From an uncultured Prevotellaceae bacterium (lineage in GTDB: Bacteria > Bacteroidota > Bacteroidia > Bacteroidales > Bacteroidaceae), in assembly GCA_900315095.1 (NCBI GenBank), contig OMXS01000005.1, positions 62,001-126,000 on the forward strand: a stretch of 64,000 nucleotides of DNA, given 5' to 3'. Below, piece after piece: positions 16,779 through 27,029 of this stretch (positions are counted from its first letter, which is position 1; every line of letters starts with the position of its first letter). The notes under the pieces were generated by a model, which saw only the letters and a program-made list of their open reading frames with translations, did no database searches and was not told where the DNA came from. A program made the translations under genes and the position numbers.

Positions 16779-17024
16779 ATGAAGTTCTCATTGTTCGACA
16801 AAGTATTTGCTATAAGTCTTGTATTAGCCGTATCTGGCATTTCTCTGAAAGCTCTGAGCACGGATAGCAAGCCTGCAATGAACCTGCAAGATCAAGTAAA
16901 AAAGAAAGTCACCAAGAGAGTAAAGAACCTTAAGAAGGTGGATTACAACCAGATTCGCGAGGACTACGAGTGGGACCTCGACGGTGCCAGTGACATGGAA
17001 GATTCATTCCAATCATGGGATTAA
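16779..17024 (+). CDS. Small membrane-anchored or secreted protein, unknown function
   Basis: The predicted product has 81 residues. The N-terminus has a hydrophobic segment (VFAISLVLAVSGISL), followed by a lysine-rich stretch (QVKKKVTKRVKNLKK) and an acidic tail (EDYEWDLDGASDMEDSF). There is no lipobox. A consensus promoter about 70 bases upstream and a conventional ATG support it as a real gene. I do not recognise a family. It stands alone, 145 bases before the convergent SH3 gene; the short CCCTC/GAGGG hairpin just after the stop (about 17029-17042) may end the transcript. Confidence 0.6.
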   Translation: MKFSLFDKVFAISLVLAVSGISLKALSTDSKPAMNLQDQVKKKVTKRVKNLKKVDYNQIREDYEWDLDGASDMEDSFQSWD

Positions 17025-17169
17025 GACCCTCGGGAGAGGGCTCATGTTAAGAACCCAATCCTTTTCATCGATAGAAAGACTGTTTATCTTTCTTGTTGTG
17101 GGTGTGTCAAAAATGGCACATCCACTTTTGTGCTATTATAATAAGATGTAGGCAGTTCAAAACCCAGGA

Positions 17170-17685
17170 TTATGGACACGTGGTGAGAGGATTGAAGCAG
17201 ATGCGGTCTATGGGCATCCAGCCGGTATATTTCTTGTTCTTAGACATCACCTTTATCCACGAGCCTTTTATCAAGAGGGGTTCAAGATACAGTTCCGCAT
17301 AATCTGATAGTGCTATCTTCACTGCCTTAGCACCTTTGGAAGGGGCCGTGCGCAAGCATCCCTCTGGGTCGCCGGCAATGCCAAAACCCAGCACCGACTT
17401 ATGTATCCAGTAGCCCGTAGTAGAGCCCTTCAGAGGTATTGTCTTCTCATCGTCGCCCCACATCTCAACCTCAGGAGTAATCTTCCACCATCCGTTTTTC
17501 ACACTAACGATGTCAACTGTACAAAACTCGCTATCTGTCATTTGGTAAACCACTTTGCCGTTAGGCGCATTGCGGATGTTTGTCGGTGAGCCCGAAGGGT
17601 CAGCCACGCATACCGTAACAGAATTCTGCGAATAGGCAGCAAGCGAAACGACAGTAAAAAGGGTCATAATAAGAATCTTTTTCAT
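17170..17685 (-). CDS. Secreted protein with bacterial SH3-like domains
   Basis: The start at 17685 (MKKILIMTLF..) gives 171 residues with a signal peptide ending near AAYSQ; an ATG two codons upstream (17691) is possible. The mature part has two SH3b-like halves. The first contains NIRNAPNGKVVYQM, the typical start of a bacterial SH3 domain, then WWKITPEVEMWGDD and TGYWIHKSVLGFG. The second has CLRTAPSKGAKAVKIA and GWMPIDRICFNPLTTCP. Such domains bind peptidoglycan or other ligands in the periplasm. No enzyme domain is attached. The gene has its own promoter and is convergent to the small gene at 16779. Confidence 0.8.
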   Translation of the reverse strand: MKKILIMTLFTVVSLAAYSQNSVTVCVADPSGSPTNIRNAPNGKVVYQMTDSEFCTVDIVSVKNGWWKITPEVEMWGDDEKTIPLKGSTTGYWIHKSVLGFGIAGDPEGCLRTAPSKGAKAVKIALSDYAELYLEPLLIKGSWIKVMSKNKKYTGWMPIDRICFNPLTTCP

Positions 17686-17734
17686 AAGCATGAAGTTTTT
17701 GTTATTAGTTACACATGTTGTTTATTATCTGTTG

Positions 17735-17765
17735 CAAAGATATAAAAAAACAACTTACGAGCAAA
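17735..17765 (-). promoter_or_regulatory. Promoter of the SH3 protein gene
   Basis: On the minus strand TTTG (17765-17762), a 19-base spacer and TATCTTTG (17742-17735) match the Bacteroidota consensus. The leader is about 45 bases. Confidence 0.6.
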
Positions 17766-17838
17766 TAATTCATCATTGTTTTTTCAATCTGTCACATCCC
17801 GATATGTTTCACTCAATGGAAATAAAAAGAGAACATTC

Positions 17839-17869
17839 TTGTTTCATTGTAGAAAAGTAGTTATATTTG
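17839..17869 (+). promoter_or_regulatory. Promoter of the GH13 gene
   Basis: TTG at 17839-17841, a 20-base spacer and TATATTTG at 17862-17869 match the Bacteroidota consensus and give a leader of about 28 bases before the ATG at 17904. Confidence 0.55.
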
Positions 17870-17903
17870 CAAAGAGGAAATTACAATCATATTATATTAA
17901 CCT

Positions 17904-19655
17904 ATGAAACGACTATTTATAATTGTGGCCTTGACGCTATCTCATGCAGCCACGGCACAGACCATAACGGGAAAGTATGAAATACCAAAGGTGCCTGAAT
18001 GGGCGAAGAACGCGGTGTTCTACCAGATTTATCCACAGACGTTCTGCGACTCCGATGGCGATGGCATCGGCGACTTGCAGGGCATCATCAGCAAACTCGA
18101 CTATGTAAAAAGCCTCGGCGTTGACGCCATCTGGTTCAACCCCTTCTTCGACTCTCCGTTCTTAGATGCGGGCTATGACATCCGCGACTACTACAAGATA
18201 GCACCACGCTACGGCACAAATGAAGACGCGCGCCGACTGTTCGAGGAGGCACACAAGCGCGGCATGCATGTCATCTTCGACTACGTCATCAGTTACACAG
18301 CCATAGACAACCCGTGGTTCGTGGAGTCGCAGAAGCAGGAAAAGAACAAATATTCCAACTACTACATCTGGACTGAGACCAACTGGGTGGACCCACCACG
18401 AGAGTTTGCCGGACAGTTCATCAAGGGTTACGGACAGCGTAACGGACAGTTCATGCGCAACTTCTACTGGTGTCAGCCAGCGTTGAACTTCGGCTTTGCC
18501 AACCCCGATCCCGAACAGCCGTGGCAGTTGCCCACCAACCATCCCGATGTGATGGCGATGCGTGAGGACCTGAAGAAGGTGCTACGCTTCTGGATGGACA
18601 TGGGGTGCGACGGCTTCCGTGCCGATATGGCTGGCGCGCTGGTTAAGACGCGCCGCGTACGTGGCAACGAGCAGTTCTTCAACACCAACGAGAACGAGAC
18701 TAAACTGTTCTGGCGCGAGATACGCCGTCTACTGGAGAAAGAATATCCGCAGGGATTCATGGTGGCTGAGTGGTCTTATCCTGCCGACGCACTTGACGAC
18801 TGCTTCCACGTTGACTTCTTCCATTGGTTCAATGGTTACAACGACCTGTTCCAAAAAGAGAGCTGGCGCATACTGAACGGCGTGAGCGAGGGGCACAGTT
18901 ACTTCGATGCCGAGGGCAAGGGCACCATCACGGAGTTCCTAAAGAGTTACATGGACCAGTATGAGAAGACCGTAGGAAAGGGCTATATCAGTCTGCCTCT
19001 TGGCAATCATGACAACGCCCGACTGGGCAACCACCGCACCGACAAGGAACTGGAGATTATCTATGCCTTCGGTTTCACCATGCCCGGAGTGCCGTTCCTC
19101 TACTATGGCAACGAGATAGGAATGAAGCAGTTGCCGAAAGACTGGCCGCAGGTGGAGGGTGCATACCAACCACGCAACGGTGCACGCACTCCGATGCAAT
19201 GGACCAGCGGAAAAAATCTCGGTTTCTCTACCTGCGACCCTGCTAACCTTTATCTGCCCGTTGACCCTGCTCCCGATGCTCCTAACGTGGAGGCACAAGA
19301 GAAGAACCCTAACTCGCTGCTCAACAAGACACGCCGACTGATAGCGTTGCGCCACAATGAACCAGCACTCGCCAACTACGCCGAGTTTGTTCCTATATAC
19401 CCAACAGCCACATCAGCCAACACCTACCCCTTCGTCTATGCACGTGCAGCAGGCAAGGATGTGGTGCTGGTGATGCTTAACCCGAGGGCAGAGGCTTCGG
19501 ACGCCACATTCAGCGTCAACGTGAAGTTCAAGAAGACAAAACTCCTCGCGGGTGACAGTTTCACGATAGGTCACAACAAAAAGACGGGCATGGTGGATAT
19601 CCATATGCCTGCCACTTCATACGCTATAGTAAAACTGGAGGGGGTAAGTTACTAA
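17904..19655 (+). CDS. Exported GH13 alpha-glucosidase/trehalose synthase-like enzyme
   Basis: This 583-residue protein has a signal peptide (to ATAQ, residue 19), then a GH13 barrel. DSDGDGIGDLQGI (49-61) is the calcium-loop pattern of the oligo-1,6-glucosidase and trehalose synthase group. Asp241 in GFRAD is the nucleophile, Glu289 in VAEW the acid/base, and Asp370 with His369 in GNHD complete the site. A C-terminal beta domain starts near residue 500. It should act on short alpha-glucosides in the periplasm or outside. Oddly, conserved region I reads DYVISY (126-131) where the family normally has an Asn-His pair, so the usual His at subsite -1 is missing. It is probably monocistronic, 100 bases before pepD. 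Confidence 0.88.
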   Translation: MKRLFIIVALTLSHAATAQTITGKYEIPKVPEWAKNAVFYQIYPQTFCDSDGDGIGDLQGIISKLDYVKSLGVDAIWFNPFFDSPFLDAGYDIRDYYKIAPRYGTNEDARRLFEEAHKRGMHVIFDYVISYTAIDNPWFVESQKQEKNKYSNYYIWTETNWVDPPREFAGQFIKGYGQRNGQFMRNFYWCQPALNFGFANPDPEQPWQLPTNHPDVMAMREDLKKVLRFWMDMGCDGFRADMAGALVKTRRVRGNEQFFNTNENETKLFWREIRRLLEKEYPQGFMVAEWSYPADALDDCFHVDFFHWFNGYNDLFQKESWRILNGVSEGHSYFDAEGKGTITEFLKSYMDQYEKTVGKGYISLPLGNHDNARLGNHRTDKELEIIYAFGFTMPGVPFLYYGNEIGMKQLPKDWPQVEGAYQPRNGARTPMQWTSGKNLGFSTCDPANLYLPVDPAPDAPNVEAQEKNPNSLLNKTRRLIALRHNEPALANYAEFVPIYPTATSANTYPFVYARAAGKDVVLVMLNPRAEASDATFSVNVKFKKTKLLAGDSFTIGHNKKTGMVDIHMPATSYAIVKLEGVSY

Positions 19656-19755
19656 CCCCTTCCTATTCATTCGTGCGGCGTGAGTGGTCTGCATGTGTGC
19701 CAGGATGGTTGCCTTTTATTAAACATGAAACGTATATTGCTAAAAATCAACGGAT

Positions 19756-21180
19756 ATGGAAAGAAACGAAAGAATTTATCAAATATTCAGCGAGATAAAC
19801 AAAGTGCCGCGGCCATCGTGGCATGAGGAGCGCATTGCCGACTGGCTCTGCGCTTTCGCGGAGGAGCATGGAATGGAGTGCAAGCGCGACAAGCAGAACT
19901 GCATCGTGATGAAAAAGGCGGCAACGCCAGGACATGAGAACGCAAAACCGATAGTGCTGCATGCCCACATGGATATGGTGTGCGTGGCAGAACGTGGCAA
20001 GCAGTTCGACCCGCTAAACGATGCCATCGAGGCATATGTGGACAATGGATGGATGAAGGCACGCGGCACATCGCTCGGTGCTGACAACGGCATGGGACTC
20101 TCAATGGCTCTGGCAGCGATGGAGGATGACGCTCTAGTGCACGGACCGCTGGAACTGCTGGTAACAACCAATGAGGAAGACGGCATGACGGGCGCAGCAG
20201 CACTCTCTACCGACTTCATCAAGGCACGCCGAATGATAGACCTCGACTCTGAAGACTATGACACCATCACCGTGGGTGCAGCAGGTGCTTATCTGCAAAC
20301 TGCCACCCTACCCTTCAGCCGCAAGCCTACAGCAGAGGGAATGGAGTTCCTCAAGATTGAGATAAGCGGCGGACGCGGCGGTCACAGCGGTGTGGACATC
20401 GGCAAGGGACGTATGAGTGCCGTGAAGGAGATTTGCCTCTTGATAGACCGCATACGTGAGATTTGTCCGGAAATGGTAGTGAGCGAGATAACAGCAGGCG
20501 AGGCAAACGCCTCCATAGCATCACAGGCGGAAGCGCTGGTAGGCGTAGAGAAGGGCAATGCCGCTAAGTTGAGCAACCTCATCTCGCTATATATCATAGC
20601 TCCTGAAGGCGACCCTGACGTACAGGTGACATGCTTGGCGGCAGAACAACCCACCACAACGATATGCCCAGAGGCGGTGGAGGACCTCACGGAAAGCATC
20701 CGCGAGATTCCTTTCGGAGTGATAAACATGAGTCAGCACATGGAGGGCACGGTGGAGACTTCAAACAACATAGGCGTTATAAGGACCGAGGCCGACCATT
20801 TCTTCATAACCACCCACTCGCGCAGTTTCATTCATAAAGATATGGTGGAACTTGGAAAGGGCATTGCAACGGTACTCACCAACCACGGCGCAACAACAAA
20901 ATTGGTGATGGACACGCCAGCATGGGAAGAGAATGCAGAGTCTGACTACGTTCACCTCGTTGAGCAGACGTTTGAGGATGTGCTTGGGTTCCGTCCTCGA
21001 AAGGTGGAGATGCACTTCGTCATGGAGATGGGATACTTCGTCGACAAGTTCCCGGGCATCGAGATAGTGCCAATCGGTCCGCGCATCATCGAGCCACACT
21101 CCACCAGCGAGCGCGTTGAATTGGAGACGATAGACAACATATGGCACGTGCTGAAAGAACTGCTTAGAAGACTCTCATAA
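19756..21180 (+). CDS. pepD: Aminoacyl-histidine dipeptidase (peptidase D, M20 family)
   Basis: This protein of 474 residues has no signal peptide. It shows the PepD pattern of the M20 clan: HAHMDMV (first metal ligand His and nearby Asp), GTSLGADNGMG (bridging Asp), TTNEEDGMTGA (catalytic Glu pair), DLDSED, and near the end IEPHSTSER with the last metal-binding His. It hydrolyses Xaa-His and other dipeptides in the cytoplasm with two divalent metals. An inserted dimerisation domain spans about residues 190-390. It lies 100 bases behind the GH13 gene without a visible promoter between, so co-transcription is possible. Confidence 0.95.
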   Translation: MERNERIYQIFSEINKVPRPSWHEERIADWLCAFAEEHGMECKRDKQNCIVMKKAATPGHENAKPIVLHAHMDMVCVAERGKQFDPLNDAIEAYVDNGWMKARGTSLGADNGMGLSMALAAMEDDALVHGPLELLVTTNEEDGMTGAAALSTDFIKARRMIDLDSEDYDTITVGAAGAYLQTATLPFSRKPTAEGMEFLKIEISGGRGGHSGVDIGKGRMSAVKEICLLIDRIREICPEMVVSEITAGEANASIASQAEALVGVEKGNAAKLSNLISLYIIAPEGDPDVQVTCLAAEQPTTTICPEAVEDLTESIREIPFGVINMSQHMEGTVETSNNIGVIRTEADHFFITTHSRSFIHKDMVELGKGIATVLTNHGATTKLVMDTPAWEENAESDYVHLVEQTFEDVLGFRPRKVEMHFVMEMGYFVDKFPGIEIVPIGPRIIEPHSTSERVELETIDNIWHVLKELLRRLS

Positions 21181-21256
21181 ACACGTTTTAAGAAGTAAAA
21201 AACACCTCTTAAAATAGTATCATATATCTTCTTGCAATTCATTCATATACAAATGG

Positions 21257-21304
21257 GGAGACTATGTTATTAACTTTGTTAACAAAGTTAATAACATAGT
21301 CTCC
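21257..21304. terminator. 48-bp perfect palindrome between convergent genes
   Basis: Bases 21257-21280 (GGAGACTATG..CTTTGTT) are the exact reverse complement of 21281-21304, centred on GTTAAC, with no loop and no mismatch. It sits between the ends of pepD (+) and the CE6-CE1 gene (-). A bidirectional transcription barrier is the simplest explanation, but its AT-richness and lack of a T-run are unusual for a terminator. Confidence 0.5.
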
Positions 21305-21334
21305 TTACTTGATACTCCTGACGTAAGTAAAAGA

Positions 21335-23311
<1,977 letters not shown>

Positions 23312-23350
23312 TTAATTAATTTAGGTGTTTTAATTTCTCCTAATGCCCCG

Positions 23351-24877
23351 TTATTTATTAGGGGTAAGCCGTGAGACGTATTTCACGGGAACTGCCTCTC
23401 CCTTTAAGACATCTGCAAACTCACGTGGTTTTATCGTCACCGCGCCTTTCATAAACTCTGGAATGTTATAGCACTTCATGAACTGTCTGTTGTAATCGGG
23501 ATCACTACATGGCAGTTCAAAAGGCTTTGACCAGTGCCCGTCCTTGTCAACATGAGCGAAGAACGGACGTGTATATTCGCCGTCATTACGGCGACTGCTG
23601 AACACCAGCCACCTGCCGTTGCTCGACCAGGAATGGTAACTCTCCGTGTCATTAGAGTTTATTTCCTTTAACGCACGGGCAGAGTCGGAGCCCTGACCGT
23701 TCAAGTCCATCACCCACAGGTCGGCATCATGGTGCCATATGTGAAACACACCATACTCACCCATGGTGAATACCAGCCATCGTCCATCAGGCGACACCCT
23801 TGGCAGCGTGGCACTCTTTCCCAACGCTGCTGCATCGAACACCAGTTCGCGCTCTCCGAACGTTCTTGTCTCTGGATCAAACGACTTACGGTAGATGTTG
23901 TACTTCACATCCCTTCTGTTTCTTATGATTTGTTTTCCGTGGTCTATAGTGTCGTTATACTCGAAGTGGGCACTGCAATAGTACAGCGTCTTGCCATCTG
24001 GCGCCCAGTAAGGGAACACCTCGAGTTCGGTGGAGTCATTCTCGATGTTGGTCACCTCGTTGCGCTCCACATCATAGGCAATCATGTCGCTCTCCGCGTC
24101 AAACACTTCAATTTTGTTAGGGTCGGTAACTTGGAATATCTGACCGGTTGTGTTTGTAGAATAGACTATCAAGTTGAGCCATGGGTGCCATGTAGGATAC
24201 ACGCCAGCAGAGAGGATGGAGTCGTTCTTCATGTTCACTTTCCTCATCTTGCCATCGTAGGCTATCACCGTTCCGCCCAGATTCTGACGTGCATGGAACT
24301 GAATACGCTCAGGGTTGTATTGCTGATAGTTGTGGCAATTGATGCACTGTCCGCCACTCTCTCCTTCCAGACTACACAGGATGTTGTTATAAATCACGCT
24401 CTCATCGTAGTTTTCCAGACAGCGCTGGCTTATTGTAAGTTCCTCATAACTCACATACGACGGATAGATAAGACGATAACTCAAATAAGGGTCGATGCTG
24501 TCTTTCGACACATGGATATCGAAAGGCTTATACTTTGTCCACTTACCATCGTAGCTGGCATACACTTCCACGCTGATGCTCTTTTCCGTAGCACTTGCCA
24601 CGAGCCGCTGCCAGTCATCACGGTCAGGCTGTATCTTCTCGCCGCCACACAGCAGTTCTTCGCTGCCTGCCGTGAAACGTGCAACCATGTCTTCTGCCTT
24701 TTTATCCATTTCGAATGTCAGCGGAGCCATATTCACCGGCACCGTCACCCCGATGTAGTCGGGATAAATGCGAGGATGCTCGTTAGAAGTAGCATAGTTC
24801 TCTGGCACCTTCGGTCCGCACGCACTCATCAGTACCAGGACCGACGATATAATAATATAAGGAATGTATCTTTTCAT
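23351..24877 (-). CDS. TolB-like beta-propeller lipoprotein with a CxxCH motif (copy A)
   Basis: The ATG at 24877 gives 508 residues with a lipoprotein signal (VLVLMSAC, Cys20). An N-terminal domain of about 150 residues begins with IYPDYIGVTVPVNMAPL and ends in QCINCH (Cys178, Cys181, His182). It is followed by a propeller with PD40/WD40-like blades: GVYPTWHPWLNLIVYSTN, VFPYWAPDGKTLYYCS, LPRVSPDGRWLVFTMG and YHSWSSNGRWLVFSSRR. It aligns along its length with the products at 51369 and 54415. CxxCH is the haem c attachment signature, but a structural or redox role is equally possible. Function unknown. It lies behind a DUF6057-like gene, as do both other full-length copies. Confidence 0.85.
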   Translation of the reverse strand: MKRYIPYIIISSVLVLMSACGPKVPENYATSNEHPRIYPDYIGVTVPVNMAPLTFEMDKKAEDMVARFTAGSEELLCGGEKIQPDRDDWQRLVASATEKSISVEVYASYDGKWTKYKPFDIHVSKDSIDPYLSYRLIYPSYVSYEELTISQRCLENYDESVIYNNILCSLEGESGGQCINCHNYQQYNPERIQFHARQNLGGTVIAYDGKMRKVNMKNDSILSAGVYPTWHPWLNLIVYSTNTTGQIFQVTDPNKIEVFDAESDMIAYDVERNEVTNIENDSTELEVFPYWAPDGKTLYYCSAHFEYNDTIDHGKQIIRNRRDVKYNIYRKSFDPETRTFGERELVFDAAALGKSATLPRVSPDGRWLVFTMGEYGVFHIWHHDADLWVMDLNGQGSDSARALKEINSNDTESYHSWSSNGRWLVFSSRRNDGEYTRPFFAHVDKDGHWSKPFELPCSDPDYNRQFMKCYNIPEFMKGAVTIKPREFADVLKGEAVPVKYVSRLTPNK

Positions 24878-24989
24878 ATCATATATAGTTCTTTTAGTCA
24901 ACTATCGCCGAGCACAACGTTCAATGTTCAAAGTTCCGCTCGACCCAAAGGGGCGCTTTCATAGCGAAGCGGAGAAAGAATGTTCAAAG
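24878..24989. other. Spacer between the DUF6057-like and TolB-like genes of copy A
   Basis: This 112-base spacer contains two GTTCAA-type heptamer traces (24918-24940 and 24979-24986) and a small inverted repeat (CCGCT...AGCGG, 24937-24972). No promoter is convincing, so the two genes are probably co-transcribed. Confidence 0.4.
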
Positions 24990-26909
24990 TCAAATGAACT
25001 TCAAGTCATCCATCAGATAATAATCAAAGAAGAATGTGTCACCGAACCTAGGATACAGTGCCGAACGCACATCGTCAATATCCATGCCGTCGTATTTTGG
25101 CAACTGATCTATAAATTCCTGATAGGTCTTTTTCACCCCCTCGTCGAATGACATATTAAACAGAGCCTTCTTCTCCTCCGTGGTATAGAGATAGGCAGCC
25201 TCCATAAAGTAACGGGGCACTGGCTTCCCAGGATTCAGTTCCAGATATCTCTTGAAACGGTACCAGAAATGGAGACTGCTTTTCGTCCAAAGGGTAGCCA
25301 ACACACACTGCTCTTGGAACTCGGGGTCATCGCAGTCAATCACGGCCAAGTGATTCATAAGGTATTTCTCTGCATATCCGTGATCTGCGCCGACGTTGTC
25401 ATAATGGTGCATCGTGTGCATGATAGGACCTGTCTCTCTGTCTTTGCGCTTCAGTTCCGGCTTCTGCAACTTCTCCATATTATCCGCCCACTCACCATGG
25501 AACAGCGTATGTTTCAGCAGTCGTGTGTATTTAAGCATGGCGTTCACCTCATCATTCATCAGATTGCAACGCGCCATATATTTCAGTTGTTCAACGTGCC
25601 AGCCAAACTCGACGCCAGCCTCCACACACATGTGATGGCAGTCGTTAAACATGCCGTAGTTGTAGTAAAGCATGTTGCCTATCATCATAGACAACTGGAA
25701 AGGAAATGGCGAGGCGGGCTGCTTCGAGCCGTTACGGTACCGATACATCTCCGTGCTCTGTCTTCCCAGTCGCGAGAGTGCCAGGTTTCTCATCACCACC
25801 ACACCCCTCGTAGGCATGTCTTGCTGCTTGTCGGCCTCTGCCAGCACGTCTTCCCAGCGCGTCTGCTCAATAAAGTGTTTCATGGCGGTCTCATGATGGA
25901 AATTCTCATCTTTCATCCACGCTGCATTTACACCGTATACCGTCGCTGCTAATACAATGATGACAATGGCAGTCTGCCACCAGCCACTACACTTCTTGCT
26001 GCTTGACTTTTGCTTCTTTGAATTCTTCTGTGTACGCTTACGCTCAGTGGTTACAGGACTTGGAGCACTCTGCTCCTGCTTGGCAGCGGTGTTCCATTTG
26101 CCGACTGTCAATATTAACAGGCAAGCTCCCAGCAATGCATAAGGAACATAGAACTCTGGATATTCATCTATGATCTTGAAGATGGGCAGTCCTGTCCACC
26201 ACAGATTTGCCATGTTAACCTGGTTGTAAACATACTGGTAACACAACAGCGGTATGGCGACAACCATAAGCGCAGCAAGTATGCAGTCCACCAATGCCTG
26301 CCAGCGGTCTTTATCCAATCGCCAGCACCACAGCCCCATCAGTACTGCCGCTGCTATGGCATAGGTTCCAAAGAGAGGATAACCTGCCGCAACAGTAACA
26401 ACAATCAGCACGCGGCGCCATATTCGGTATGCCGACAGCACGCGGAATGCCCATAGCAACGCTGCAATAACCATAACACCCACGGTGGCATCAAAATACC
26501 AGCCTTTCAGTTTTATGGGATATACCCAGTAGCCCATATCGACATTTGCAATCAACAGCAATGCCACGGGAACCACCAGTAACGAAGCCCAACGCTCGCC
26601 AACCATGAATGCGCGGCGCAGCAGCCACATCAGCAGCAGCCACAAGGCACACAACACAGTCACGCCCAGCACAGGATGGTACAGCAATTGCGTAAGGAAA
26701 CAACCTATGTACACAAGTAGTCCTCCTGGCACTACCATCTGCTGCGAGAAGAACTGCGAAGTGTCAAGAAACAGACTTTGTTCCTGAACCAGCCATAACA
26801 CATGCTTCTCGTAGCTCAGCAACAAACCTGCCACAACAGCAAGCGATATCAGCCATACTATAATCGAAGCATGGTCCTTTAACTTGCCGAGAACTGATTT
26901 AAAAGTCAT
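24990..26909 (-). CDS. DUF6057-like polytopic membrane protein (copy A)
   Basis: This protein of 639 residues has about ten hydrophobic segments in the first half (IIVWLISLAVVAGLLLSY, LLVYIGCFLTQLLYH, LLVVPVALLLIANVDMGYWV and others), a basic hydrophilic linker (KRTQKNSKKQKSSSKK, about 290-310), one more membrane segment (TAIVIIVLAATVYGVNAAW), and a soluble helical C-terminal half with TPR-like character (LALSRLG.., YMARCNLMNDEVNAMLKYTRLLKHTLFHGEWADN). The motif VPGGLLVYIG..LTQ....P.LG is shared with the products at 52856 and 55937. I assign it to the family I know as DUF6057; no function is established. It precedes a TolB-like lipoprotein gene and follows the GH10 xylanase gene. Confidence 0.8.
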   Translation of the reverse strand: MTFKSVLGKLKDHASIIVWLISLAVVAGLLLSYEKHVLWLVQEQSLFLDTSQFFSQQMVVPGGLLVYIGCFLTQLLYHPVLGVTVLCALWLLLMWLLRRAFMVGERWASLLVVPVALLLIANVDMGYWVYPIKLKGWYFDATVGVMVIAALLWAFRVLSAYRIWRRVLIVVTVAAGYPLFGTYAIAAAVLMGLWCWRLDKDRWQALVDCILAALMVVAIPLLCYQYVYNQVNMANLWWTGLPIFKIIDEYPEFYVPYALLGACLLILTVGKWNTAAKQEQSAPSPVTTERKRTQKNSKKQKSSSKKCSGWWQTAIVIIVLAATVYGVNAAWMKDENFHHETAMKHFIEQTRWEDVLAEADKQQDMPTRGVVVMRNLALSRLGRQSTEMYRYRNGSKQPASPFPFQLSMMIGNMLYYNYGMFNDCHHMCVEAGVEFGWHVEQLKYMARCNLMNDEVNAMLKYTRLLKHTLFHGEWADNMEKLQKPELKRKDRETGPIMHTMHHYDNVGADHGYAEKYLMNHLAVIDCDDPEFQEQCVLATLWTKSSLHFWYRFKRYLELNPGKPVPRYFMEAAYLYTTEEKKALFNMSFDEGVKKTYQEFIDQLPKYDGMDIDDVRSALYPRFGDTFFFDYYLMDDLKFI

Positions 26910-26931
26910 TATATACTTTAACTCTAGAGTA

Positions 26932-27024
26932 AAGGAGTTAAGGAGTTAAGACAATTGCTTCGCATAATGTCATTTTAACGTACTTACATGACATCAGAAC
27001 GGTTGAATTAACTCCTTAACTCCA
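26932..27024. repeat. Inverted GGAGTTAA repeats after the GH10 gene
   Basis: AAAGGAGTTAAGGAGTTAA near 26932-26950 and TTAACTCCTTAACTCC near 27008-27023 are complementary over about 16 bases and separated by about 58 bases. They may form a long-range stem downstream of the GH10 gene. The same GGAGTTAA words recur at 34055-34105. Confidence 0.5.
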
Positions 27025-27029
27025 TATAT

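Noticed and set aside
23351-24877. Firm call of a c-type cytochrome
   Set aside because: One CxxCH motif is conserved in three copies, but there is no other haem-binding evidence and no cytochrome c maturation genes are in the window. It is kept as a possibility only.
23729-24964. Plus-strand 411-codon frame opposite TolB-like copy A
   Set aside because: Antisense shadow; the minus-strand product has a lipobox, CxxCH and propeller motifs conserved in two paralogues.
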